A model generated the notes under the pieces. That model made no database searches, was not told the origin of the DNA, and was given only the letters and a program-made list of their open reading frames with translations. A stretch of DNA of 10,360 bases from an uncultured Blautia sp. (lineage in GTDB: Bacteria; Bacillota; Clostridia; Lachnospirales; Lachnospiraceae), in NCBI GenBank assembly GCA_902476765.1, contig CABSEJ010000117.1, forward strand, positions 1 to 10,360, read 5' to 3'. Shown one piece after another: positions 1 through 5,970 of the stretch. A program made the position numbers and the translations under genes. The stretch's first letter is position 1. Every line of letters starts with the position of its first letter.

Positions 1-47
1 ATAGAACCTAAGAATACTGGATGTATCTCGGCATAACATCTATCTCG

Positions 48-130
48 TCATAAGGCTGCCCCATGAAAGCTATATCATGAAAGGTATGTTATAAAACGTA
101 AATTATAAAACGTATATCATAAAACATATA
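48..130. repeat. degenerate 14-bp tandem repeat array
   Basis: Five contiguous 14-bp units can be read in register: CCATGAAAGCTATA (61-74), TCATGAAAGGTATG (75-88), TTATAAAACGTAAA (89-102), TTATAAAACGTATA (103-116) and TCATAAAACATATA (117-130). A shorter, more diverged unit precedes them at 48-60. The shared core is YMATRAAAnnTATA. The period is not a multiple of three and the array is not in a coding frame, so it is a DNA-level repeat. Its role is unknown; regulator-binding iterons or slippage-derived sequence are both possible. Confidence 0.7.
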
Positions 131-134
131 GTCG

Positions 135-229
135 GAATATTTATACATTTTATGCCAATTTGCCGAGCATAGCTTTGAGACCTCAGGCTCAAAGGGGCGC
201 AGACTGAGCAATAAAATGTATAAATATTC
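135..229. repeat. perfect 19-bp inverted repeat with nested hairpin
   Basis: The arm GAATATTTATACATTTTAT (135-153) is matched base for base by its reverse complement at 211-229. The 57-base interior contains a second hairpin, CTTTGAG (173-179) with CTCAAAG (188-194), and a competing pairing CTCAG (182-186) with CTGAG (204-208). There is no T-run after the right arm, so it is not a simple terminator. A MITE/REP-like element or a regulatory palindrome pair is more likely. Each arm contains TGTATAAATATTC, which resembles the ArgR operator consensus TGAATwwwwATTCA; this resemblance is only suggestive. Confidence 0.7.
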
Positions 230-307
230 GCAAACTTCATTTTATGCGGCAGCCCCTCTTTAGGGGACCAATGGAAAAGACAGAGAAAGAACAGCAGGGA
301 GGAGCTT

Positions 308-864
308 ATGAAAAGAAGACGAGTCATCAATATCCTGGCAGTGCTTGTCATTTTGATAGGCTGCTCCGTGTTGTTATATCCCACAATCAGCAATTACCTG
401 ATACAAAGAAACAGCACCTATGCCAGGGAACCTCTCTTCCCATAGGCGGCAGCAGTACCCATTCGGTCCTCACCGGACACAGAGGCCTGCCTACCCTTGA
501 CCTGTTTTCGGATTTGGACCAGCTGGTTCAGGGGGATGTGTTCTATGTGAAGGTTCTGGGAGAGACCATGGCTTATCAGGTGGACTCCATCCAGACTGTG
601 CTGCCCCAGGAGACAGAATGCCTCCGTGTATTTGAGGGCCAGGACTATGTGACCCTGGTGACCTGTACCCCCTATGCGGTGAATACCCACCGCCTTCTGG
701 TGAGAGGGGTGCGGATTCCCTATGAAGAAGCAGCCCAGGTAGCCCCGGATGAAGTACAGAGCAAGGTATGGATTCCCATGGAAGTAAAAGCCATGCTGGC
801 CGTGCTGGCAATCCTGATATTGATATATGTAGTCTATAGAGTGAGGAGGAAGAAAAAGAGATGA
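308..864 (+). pseudogene. class C sortase, internally deleted and frameshifted
   Basis: Class C sortases are membrane transpeptidases that polymerise or anchor pilins. The true start is the ATG at 308, placed after a GGGAGGAG ribosome binding site. It encodes a basic N-terminus (MKRRR) and a first membrane helix (about residues 7-27), then stops at a TAG (443-445) after 45 codons. The rest of the sortase lies in another frame, from about 424. This part reads GTSLPIGGSSTHSVLTGHRG (catalytic His in TGH), then TLVTCTPY (catalytic Cys), then NTHRLLVRG (catalytic Arg), and ends with a second membrane helix and a basic tail. Intact relatives are about 280-300 residues; here about 40 plus 145 remain, so roughly 100 residues, including the first beta strands and the GYIEIPKI-type region, are missing. 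The downstream frame is open back to 244, so a gene caller may report an intact 206-residue protein with a meaningless N-terminus. The stop overlaps the next gene by 4 bp (ATGA). Confidence 0.85.
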
Positions 865-2588
865 GAAAAAAACAAAGGAAGGCAAAGATTTTTTCTCTGT
901 TTTTGGCAGTCCTGCTGCTGAGCCTGACTGTTCTGCCTGTGCAGGCAGAGAATGGACAGGCAGGTATCACCATCTGCTATCAGGGAACTGCGGAAGGAGA
1001 TACAGGGGAAACCTATTATCTGTCCCATATGCCGGTAAAGCTGTATCATGTAGGCACCTCCGGTGTGGGAGGCACTCTGGCAGAAGGATTTCAGGACAGC
1101 GGGCTGTCCCTGGAGGATTTAGAGTCCCTGCCCTCCAGCCAGTTGCAGGAGCTGGCAGAGAAAGCAGCAGACTATGCCCGGAAGGAACAGGTTTCCGGCC
1201 AGGAGAAAGAGACCGATGATAAGGGACAGGTTTTCTTTGGGGGACTTTCCTATGGCTTGTACCTGATAGTGCCCCAGAGCCGGTACCATGTAGAAGCAGG
1301 AAGCTTCCTGTCCAGTCCTTTCTTTGTCAGCCTTCCCATGGAAGGAGAGACGGATTTGAGTCTGAACCCTAAGACCCAGTGGGCAGACGGGGTGACCATT
1401 GGCCTGGAAGAGCTGGTGGTCTACACCGGAGGAAATGAGCTGCAGGAAGACAATCCGGACGGTTTCCCTAAGCCCAGATACACCGGCATCCCGAAAAATG
1501 TTCAGTGGAGAGTCAACGGTACCCTGTGGGAAGAGGAGGATTATCCCTTTGTGGCCTACTACACCAGGGCCGAAGATGATGACGGAGAGATAGATTCCGG
1601 TGTCATAGCAGAGAATGACCAGATTCCCGGAGTATATATTTCCCACATCCGCCCTGTGACGGAAGGGGCTGTCATCACCTGCAGCACAGACGGATTTGAG
1701 ACAGAGCAGAAGGTACTTTTTACCACCAGCCTCTTGATTGTCCGCAATACCAATGAAAATAAGAATGAAGACCAGTTAGGAGAGATTGTCAGCGGCTCCA
1801 GCCCGGCAAGCCAGGGACTGACCCAAAGACAGCGCAGCGATTTGGAAAACGGTGTGGGGACTGTTGTGATTCCCGACGATTCTGTGATAACCGTAAACGG
1901 GAAGGCCGAACTGGGGACCGTGGAGATTGAAGATTCCGGCTTGCTCTTTGATGAACTGCTGTACTACGGAACCCAGAATGCAGAGACAGGAGCCTTGGTA
2001 TTGGAGGAAAGGGCAGCTAAGAGCCTGGAGGATTCCGGCGCTGTGATGGAAGGCAGGCAGTACCTTTCCCGGTATCTGGATTTGGTAGCATACCAGGATG
2101 GAAACCTGTGGCTGTCCTCCAGCAAGGGAGTTGATGTATACTGGCCTTATCCGGAAGGTACGGATGAGGACACGGAATTTACGCTTATGCATTTCCGTGG
2201 ACTGCACAGAGAATACGCTATCATGGGAAACGCAGACCTGGAAGTCCAGGTACAGCAGGCTCCCATGGAACAGGTGGAGATAGAGAATACAGGATACGGC
2301 ATACAGTTCCATATCCCGGAAAGTGGGTTCAGCCCCTTTGTGCTGAGCTGGACCAGCCAGCAGGAGCCGGGGAAAGACCCAGGAAAGGACCCTGGTAAGG
2401 AGCCGGATAAAGACCCGGGCACAGACCAGGGAAAGGACAAGGATTCCACCGATAATCCGGTGAAGAAGGTCATAAACCGTGTGAAGACAGGAGACCCGAC
2501 ACCCATTTTCACGCTGGCTGTTCTGGTAATCTTAAGCGGCGGTCTCTTCTGGAGATTAGGGGTGAAGAAGAGAAGAAGTAAAAGGTAG
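861..2588 (+). CDS. sortase-anchored pilin-like surface protein
   Basis: This is a secreted, wall-anchored protein of 575 residues and probably an accessory pilin or adhesin. A signal peptide (basic start, hydrophobic 10-25) ends near VQA at 27-29. Residues about 35-165 form a SpaA/Cna-B-like pilin domain closing with the typical GGLSYGLYLIVP segment (127-138). The middle (about 175-400) is not recognised. Residues about 418-497 (VDVYWPYPEGTDEDTEF through GFSPFVLSW) match a module I know from other Lachnospiraceae surface proteins. A PGKD-rich wall-spanning segment (502-533) follows, then VKTGD (541-545) in place of LPxTG, a membrane helix (about 548-564) and a basic tail. The start overlaps the sortase stop, so the pair was translationally coupled. 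Since that sortase is broken, anchoring would need a housekeeping sortase, or the protein stays membrane-held. Ligand and exact pilin class are unknown. Confidence 0.85.
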   Translation: MRKKQRKAKIFSLFLAVLLLSLTVLPVQAENGQAGITICYQGTAEGDTGETYYLSHMPVKLYHVGTSGVGGTLAEGFQDSGLSLEDLESLPSSQLQELAEKAADYARKEQVSGQEKETDDKGQVFFGGLSYGLYLIVPQSRYHVEAGSFLSSPFFVSLPMEGETDLSLNPKTQWADGVTIGLEELVVYTGGNELQEDNPDGFPKPRYTGIPKNVQWRVNGTLWEEEDYPFVAYYTRAEDDDGEIDSGVIAENDQIPGVYISHIRPVTEGAVITCSTDGFETEQKVLFTTSLLIVRNTNENKNEDQLGEIVSGSSPASQGLTQRQRSDLENGVGTVVIPDDSVITVNGKAELGTVEIEDSGLLFDELLYYGTQNAETGALVLEERAAKSLEDSGAVMEGRQYLSRYLDLVAYQDGNLWLSSSKGVDVYWPYPEGTDEDTEFTLMHFRGLHREYAIMGNADLEVQVQQAPMEQVEIENTGYGIQFHIPESGFSPFVLSWTSQQEPGKDPGKDPGKEPDKDPGTDQGKDKDSTDNPVKKVINRVKTGDPTPIFTLAVLVILSGGLFWRLGVKKRRSKR

Positions 2589-2624
2589 GGAAAAGAGAAA
2601 AGAAAGAAGTAGATTCTGATGATA

Positions 2625-2660
2625 AGTGGTGCGGCTGTAAAAACAGCGGCACCACTTTTT
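2625..2660 (+). terminator. rho-independent terminator of the surface locus
   Basis: A stem AGTGGTGC (2625-2632) and GCTG (2634-2637) pairs with CAGC (2644-2647) and GCACCACT (2649-2656), with one G/G mismatch, a six-base loop and a TTTTT run at the 3' side. It lies 36 bases after the surface protein stop. Because the next gene converges from the right, the stem may also slow transcripts coming from the MATE gene, although the T-run on that strand is poor. Confidence 0.88.
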
Positions 2661-2756
2661 CAGCTCTCTCTGGATAAGAAAAAGGGTGGAAAAGATTAAA
2701 TTTTGTGTTCTCAACCATAGAGCTTTTGCCCTTTACAAGGCGATGAACCAACCTGT

Positions 2757-4088
2757 TTATCCATAGTGGTACTTCCTGCGGTTTATGATTAAAAACAAGA
2801 GCGAAACGCAGAAGGCCAGAATCTCCGCCACTGTGATGGAGTACCAGATACCATCCAGACCGAAGAAAAGGGGAAGCACCAGTACGGACACAATTTGAAA
2901 CACCAGAGTTCTCATAAAAGAGATGGCCGCAGATACTCCTCCGTTATTAAGGGCCGTGAAAAAGGAGGAGGCAAAAATATTTACGCCTGCTAAAATAAAG
3001 GAAAAAGCAAACATCCGGAAAGCATGCTTTGTCAGCTCATATAACTCTTTGTCATAGCCTACGAATACCTGGGAAAGCGGCCCGGCCAGGACTAAGGCCA
3101 GAAACATCATAGTAATTCCTGCCGTGCTTACCAGGAACAGGCTTTTTTTCAATAAATTTTTTAACTCCTTATGATTTCCTGCGCCATAATGGTAGCTGAT
3201 GATTGGCCCGGTTCCGATGGTATAACCAATGAAAATGGCAATAAAGATAAACTGGATGTACATAATGGTACCGTAGGCCGCCACCCCGTTTTCTCCGGCA
3301 AACTTCAGAAGCTGCAGATTGTAAATTACGCTGATTAAGGAAGAAGAGATATTGCTCATCAGCTCTGAGGAACCATTGGCGCAGGCCTTTAATAAGGCTC
3401 TGCCGTCAGTCCTGGTTTTCTGAAATTGCAGACGGCTGTTGTTTGGCCGGATAAAATAAATCAGAGGCAGGATACCGCCTACGCATTGGCCGATACCCGT
3501 AGCCAGGGCGGCTCCCCCTACGCCCCATTGGAAAACTGCGATAAACAATGCGTCTAAAAGGATATTGGTAATCCCTGCGGCTGTAGTTATCCAAAGACCC
3601 AGCTTAGGCTTTTCCGCTGCAGCCAGAAAGGTCTGAAATACATTTTGCAGCATAAACGCCGTGTTAAAAGACAGCACGATTCTGCCGTAAATCACACAGT
3701 CTTCTATCATAGCATCCGTTGCCCCCAGTAAATAGGAGATAGGGCGTATAAACAGGATGCCAATCAGGGAAAGGATAACGCCTAATACGACAGTAAGCTT
3801 CACCAGCATGGTGAAATACCGATTGGCCCTTTCCTGTCTGCCTTCGCCCAGAGTTTTGGCAATCAGGGCGCTGCCTCCGGTTCCAATCATAAACCCTACG
3901 CCTCCGAGTATCATAATAAAAGGCATTACAAGATTGATTGCCGCAAAGGGCACCTTCCCTACAAAATTCGATACGAAAAAACCGTCCACAACCCCATAGA
4001 TAGAGGTAAATACCATCATGATAATGGGCGAGAGACAAAAGTAAAATAGTTTCTTATAAGTAAAATGGCTGGATAATTGAATTTGCAT
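2757..4088 (-). CDS. MATE family multidrug efflux pump (MepA-like)
   Basis: A 443-residue integral membrane protein with about 12 hydrophobic segments, the usual length for MATE transporters, which export drugs or metabolites in exchange for Na+ or H+. Family signatures visible are VVDGFFVSNFVG near residue 33, GGSALIAKTLGEG near residue 71, and the symmetry-related segment GPIISYHYGAGN in the second half. The pattern fits the MepA/DinF-like branch of Firmicutes. The ATG at 4088 is preceded by GAGAGG at a good distance and lies only 19 bases after the stop of the MarR gene, so the two are co-transcribed from the promoter at 4600-4628. This mirrors Staphylococcus aureus mepR-mepA, where the MarR protein represses the pump gene and is released by pump substrates. 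The substrate here cannot be told from sequence. No good terminator follows the gene. Confidence 0.93.
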   Translation of the reverse strand: MQIQLSSHFTYKKLFYFCLSPIIMMVFTSIYGVVDGFFVSNFVGKVPFAAINLVMPFIMILGGVGFMIGTGGSALIAKTLGEGRQERANRYFTMLVKLTVVLGVILSLIGILFIRPISYLLGATDAMIEDCVIYGRIVLSFNTAFMLQNVFQTFLAAAEKPKLGLWITTAAGITNILLDALFIAVFQWGVGGAALATGIGQCVGGILPLIYFIRPNNSRLQFQKTRTDGRALLKACANGSSELMSNISSSLISVIYNLQLLKFAGENGVAAYGTIMYIQFIFIAIFIGYTIGTGPIISYHYGAGNHKELKNLLKKSLFLVSTAGITMMFLALVLAGPLSQVFVGYDKELYELTKHAFRMFAFSFILAGVNIFASSFFTALNNGGVSAAISFMRTLVFQIVSVLVLPLFFGLDGIWYSITVAEILAFCVSLLFLIINRRKYHYG

Positions 4089-4107
4089 GTTCTGTTCCTC
4101 TCAAATG

Positions 4108-4563
4108 CTAATTTTTGCTTGTTGAATGTGTGATTTTATCAAAGCCTGCACGGAGACGGTCACTGAAATCTTCCAGGGCTGTGACAAACTCCGGAGAAAA
4201 CTTCTGCAAGGTTTCTATAATGGCCTGTTCCTCTGCCAGATAAATGTCATTTAACAGCCTGCTGGTATAACTGCGTCCTTTTTCCGTCAGAACCAAGGCT
4301 TTTTCCTTAGTATGCTGCTCCCCTTCAAAAGCGATATATCCTTCAGAGAGCATAGTCTTCACAATGGAATTGATTGTAGTCCGGGGAATCAGCCACACAT
4401 CGCTGATTTCCTTTTGGGAATGGGGCTTTCCATCGTCAAGGGCATAGAGAAAAGCCAGGGTATTTTCGTTAATTCCGTAATGCCTGGCCAAAAGATAATA
4501 CACACCATCAATTTTATTTGTGGCTAACATGATACGCCTGACAGCTTCATAATTCTTATCCAA
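4108..4563 (-). CDS. MarR family transcriptional repressor
   Basis: A 151-residue winged-helix regulator. After a dimerisation helix region (about 1-40), residues about 45-105 carry the MarR DNA-binding domain: SQKEISDVWLIPRTTINSIV is the helix-turn-helix, and HTKEKALVLTEKGR is the beta-wing followed by the conserved LTEKG element. The C-terminal helix completes the dimer. I choose the TTG at 4563 because AAAGGGGTGAGG lies just ahead of it; the longer frame from the TTG at 4581 would place its start inside the operator and have no ribosome binding site. It is the first gene of an operon with the MATE pump and almost certainly represses itself through the two palindromes at 4579-4621. The ligand is unknown. 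Confidence 0.92.
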   Translation of the reverse strand: MDKNYEAVRRIMLATNKIDGVYYLLARHYGINENTLAFLYALDDGKPHSQKEISDVWLIPRTTINSIVKTMLSEGYIAFEGEQHTKEKALVLTEKGRSYTSRLLNDIYLAEEQAIIETLQKFSPEFVTALEDFSDRLRAGFDKITHSTSKN

Positions 4564-4578
4564 AATCCTCACCCCTTT

Positions 4579-4621
4579 CAATACGAAATCGTATCAAGAA
4601 TTATAATACGATTTCGTATTG
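4579..4621. promoter_or_regulatory. twin palindromic MarR operator
   Basis: Two 14-bp palindromes, ATACGAAATCGTAT (4581-4594) and ATACGATTTCGTAT (4606-4619), each have the dyad ATACGA-2-TCGTAT. Together with two flanking bases they form a perfect 16-bp inverted repeat (4579-4594 against 4606-4621) with an 11-bp spacer; centre-to-centre distance is 25 bp. One palindrome lies inside the -35/-10 spacer of the marR promoter, the other covers the expected transcription start. Size and symmetry suit MarR dimers. Confidence 0.9.
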
Positions 4622-4628
4622 AAGTCAA
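4600..4628 (-). promoter_or_regulatory. sigma-A promoter of the marR-MATE operon
   Basis: Reading the minus strand, the -35 box TTGACT (4628-4623), a 17-bp spacer and the perfect -10 box TATAAT (4605-4600) are present. The expected start is near 4593, about 30 bases ahead of the TTG start codon. The spacer is occupied almost exactly by one operator palindrome, so a bound repressor would exclude RNA polymerase. Confidence 0.92.
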
Positions 4629-4722
4629 CAGGAAAATAGGCAGCAGAATAGATGGGGCTGGTAATTGGTGTAGTAAATCGGAGAGAATTATTAACTCAAG
4701 TGCAAATTTAAGCGTGTGAAAG

Positions 4723-4751
4723 TTGACATTTGAAATGACGTTTGCTAGAAT
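4723..4751 (+). promoter_or_regulatory. strong sigma-A promoter upstream of candidate sRNA
   Basis: The -35 box TTGACA (4723-4728) is perfect, the spacer is 17 bp (4729-4745), and the -10 box is TAGAAT (4746-4751). The expected start is near 4758. It points away from marR and toward pyrE, but a strong terminator lies about 95 bases downstream, so it does not appear to serve pyrE directly. Confidence 0.8.
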
Positions 4752-4757
4752 GAAATT

Positions 4758-4852
4758 AGAAAAAGACACTACTCGAGGGACGGTCAGTCCAGGTTTATGT
4801 AGTTACAAAAAAGTAACCGCATTCCTTTGGCAGAGGGGCGGTTACTTTTTTG
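4758..4852 (+). ncRNA. candidate small structured RNA
   Basis: A transcript from the promoter at 4723-4751 would be about 95 nt and end at a very strong terminator. It has no sensible ORF: its only ATG is followed at once by TAG. The 5' half can fold as ACTAC (4768-4772) with GTAGT (4799-4803) enclosing GGAC (4778-4781) with GTCC (4787-4790), and the 3' half is the terminator hairpin. This arrangement of promoter, folded body and terminator fits an independent sRNA. I do not recognise an Rfam family; it lacks the SRP RNA loop motif and known riboswitch cores. It could alternatively be a terminated leader left over from a lost gene or mobile element. Confidence 0.5.
4806..4852 (+). terminator. 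strong rho-independent terminator, probably bidirectional
   Basis: A 15-bp perfect stem pairs CAAAAAAGTAACCGC (4806-4820) with GCGGTTACTTTTTTG (4838-4852), with a 17-base loop. The A-run on the left and T-run on the right make it functional on both strands. It ends the candidate small RNA. Confidence 0.88.
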
Positions 4853-5000
4853 TGTGATTGATATATGCCAATAAAATCGTCACAACGATACTCAGTATCA
4901 TTATTTAATATTGTAATGAAATAATTAGATTTACAGACATTTTTCTCCAAAGAAAAGGTATCGTAGAATACTGCAAAATATCGTAACAGATTTTTAAAAT

Positions 5001-5042
5001 GGAGTAAATTTGGAGTAAAAGTTGAAAGAAAACGGAGTAAAT
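5001..5042 (+). repeat. helically phased GGAGTAAA direct repeats
   Basis: GGAGTAAAT (5001-5009), GGAGTAAAA (5012-5020) and GGAGTAAAT (5034-5042) start 11 and 22 bp apart, i.e. on the same face of the helix, with a degenerate unit (TGAAAGAA) near the empty 11-bp slot. They lie about 75 bp upstream of the pyrE -35 box. Such spacing suits direct-repeat binding sites for a regulator or recombinase arm sites; the protein is unknown. Confidence 0.55.
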
Positions 5043-5117
5043 ATTTCAAGGGGGAAGGAAATGGCGCAGATAGTGGGGACATTATCTGCGTCATCCGATT
5101 TTGAGCGGTTTCCTCGA

Positions 5118-5146
5118 TTGAAATAAACAGGAAACTATGGTAGAAT
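5118..5146 (+). promoter_or_regulatory. sigma-A promoter of pyrE
   Basis: TTGAAA (5118-5123), 17-bp spacer, TAGAAT (5141-5146); start expected near 5153. The leader of about 83 nt holds two short hairpins: AAAAGA (5149-5154) with TCTTTT (5164-5169), and GGCTT-GAAA-AAGCC (5197-5210), a GNRA-capped stem 10 bases before the AGGAGG. Neither is followed by a T-run, and no PyrR-binding loop is recognisable. Confidence 0.8.
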
Positions 5147-5235
5147 TGAAAAGATTTAATAGTTCTTTTCCCGATTTTGCTGGGACAAAATAGAAAGGCT
5201 TGAAAAAGCCCGTAAATACAGGAGGTTTTAGAGAT

Positions 5236-5919
5236 ATGGAGCAGTACAAGAAAGAATTTATCGAATTTATGGTGGACTGCGATGTTTTGAAGTTTGGAGA
5301 GTTTACGTTAAAGAGCGGGAGAAAGTCTCCCTTTTTTATGAATGCAGGAGGGTATGTGACTGGCTCTCAGTTAAAGAAGCTGGGAGAATACTATGCAAAA
5401 GCTATTCACAGTACCTACGGAGATGACTTCGACGTGCTGTTCGGGCCGGCTTACAAGGGGATTCCCCTGGGCGTTGTGACAGCCGTTGCCTACAGCGAGC
5501 TGTACGGAAAAGAGATTCGCTACTGCTCTGACAGAAAAGAAGAAAAAGACCATGGCGCAGATAAAGGAAGCTTCCTGGGAAGCAAGCTGAAAGACGGGGA
5601 CAGGGTTATCATGATTGAGGATGTGACAACCTCCGGAAAGTCCATGGAGGAAACTGTGCCCAAGGTAAAAGGCGCTGCAGACGTGGAAATTGTGGGGCTG
5701 ATGGTATCCTTAAACCGTATGGAAGTAGGAAAAGGCGGACAGAAGAGTGCTCTTGACGAGGTGAAAGAGCTGTACGGCTTTGACACTGCGGCCATTGTAT
5801 CCATGGCAGAGGTTGTGGAGCATTTATACAACAAAGAGTACAAAGGAAAAGTTGTGATTGACCATGAGATTAAAGCTGCCATTGACGCATACTATGAGCA
5901 ATATGGGGCAAAACAGTAA
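5236..5919 (+). CDS. pyrE: orotate phosphoribosyltransferase
   Basis: PyrE transfers the phosphoribosyl group of PRPP to orotate, making OMP, the fifth step of UMP synthesis; it is a cytosolic homodimer. The 227-residue protein shows FGEFTLKSGRKSPFFMNAG (orotate-contact and Lys region, 20-38), AYKGIPLG (72-79), RKEEKDHG (100-107, the flexible catalytic loop with Lys residues) and the PRPP-binding loop VIMIEDVTTSGKS (124-136). Length is normal for the Firmicutes form. I choose the ATG at 5236, 10 bases after a perfect AGGAGG (5220-5225); the frame is open back to a TTG at 5200, but that would start inside the leader hairpin. It has its own promoter and is not linked here to other pyr genes. 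A 50-aa membrane protein gene follows after 51 bases. Confidence 0.97.
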   Translation: MEQYKKEFIEFMVDCDVLKFGEFTLKSGRKSPFFMNAGGYVTGSQLKKLGEYYAKAIHSTYGDDFDVLFGPAYKGIPLGVVTAVAYSELYGKEIRYCSDRKEEKDHGADKGSFLGSKLKDGDRVIMIEDVTTSGKSMEETVPKVKGAADVEIVGLMVSLNRMEVGKGGQKSALDEVKELYGFDTAAIVSMAEVVEHLYNKEYKGKVVIDHEIKAAIDAYYEQYGAKQ

Positions 5920-5970
5920 AGAAAAACAAATAATACATTAGAATCAAGTTGGAAAAGGATGTGTTTTTGT

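Larger units (their letters stand above)
1..307. other. gene-poor left flank with repeats
   Basis: No convincing protein gene lies in these 307 bases. Forward frames are broken by stops; the minus strand carries an 18-codon ORF (8-64) and a 96-codon ORF that reads straight through the repeats and has no good ribosome binding site. What it does hold is a run of 14-bp tandem units (48-130), a perfect 19-bp inverted repeat with a nested hairpin (135-229), the 10-mer CATTTTATGC twice in direct orientation (146-155 and 238-247), and a small hairpin CCCCT-cttt-AGGGG (253-266). The stretch then runs into the ribosome binding site of the sortase. In pilus-type loci a major pilin gene often sits upstream of the class C sortase; none is visible here. 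Confidence 0.6.
4629..5117. other. long intergenic region between marR and pyrE
   Basis: About 490 bases without a convincing protein gene. Contents: a plus-strand consensus promoter and candidate small RNA (4723-4852), two overlapping, mutually exclusive small hairpins (ATCGT/ACGAT 4876-4889 and GATAC/GTATC 4887-4899), the direct 7-mer TATCGTA on both sides of 4965-4978, three GGAGTAAA repeats (5001-5042), and a possible 21-codon ORF (5061-5126) containing a 10-bp stem. The minus-strand 99-codon frame here has no family resemblance and crosses the terminator, so I do not call it. Confidence 0.6.

Noticed and set aside
103..393. Minus-strand 96-codon ORF over the left repeats
   Set aside because: It crosses the tandem repeat, both inverted arms and the sortase start; the hydrophobic part is the antisense of the sortase signal/anchor region; no ribosome binding site.
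2364..2440. Short tandem DNA repeats as a CRISPR or VNTR
   Set aside because: These encode the PGKD-type wall-spanning spacer of the surface protein; no spacers between repeats and units vary in codons.
1119..2512. Several long minus-strand ORFs inside the surface protein gene
   Set aside because: They are antisense shadows of a well-supported gene with signal peptide, domains and anchor.
4876..4899. Overlapping hairpins ATCGT/ACGAT and GATAC/GTATC as an attenuator
   Set aside because: Stems of only five base pairs, no T-run, no gene immediately downstream.
4795..5094. Minus-strand 99-codon ORF in the marR-pyrE gap
   Set aside because: No family resemblance, no start signal, and it runs through the strong bidirectional terminator at 4806-4852.
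5153..5235. PyrR-dependent attenuator in the pyrE leader
   Set aside because: The leader hairpins are short, lack a T-run and show no PyrR-binding loop consensus.
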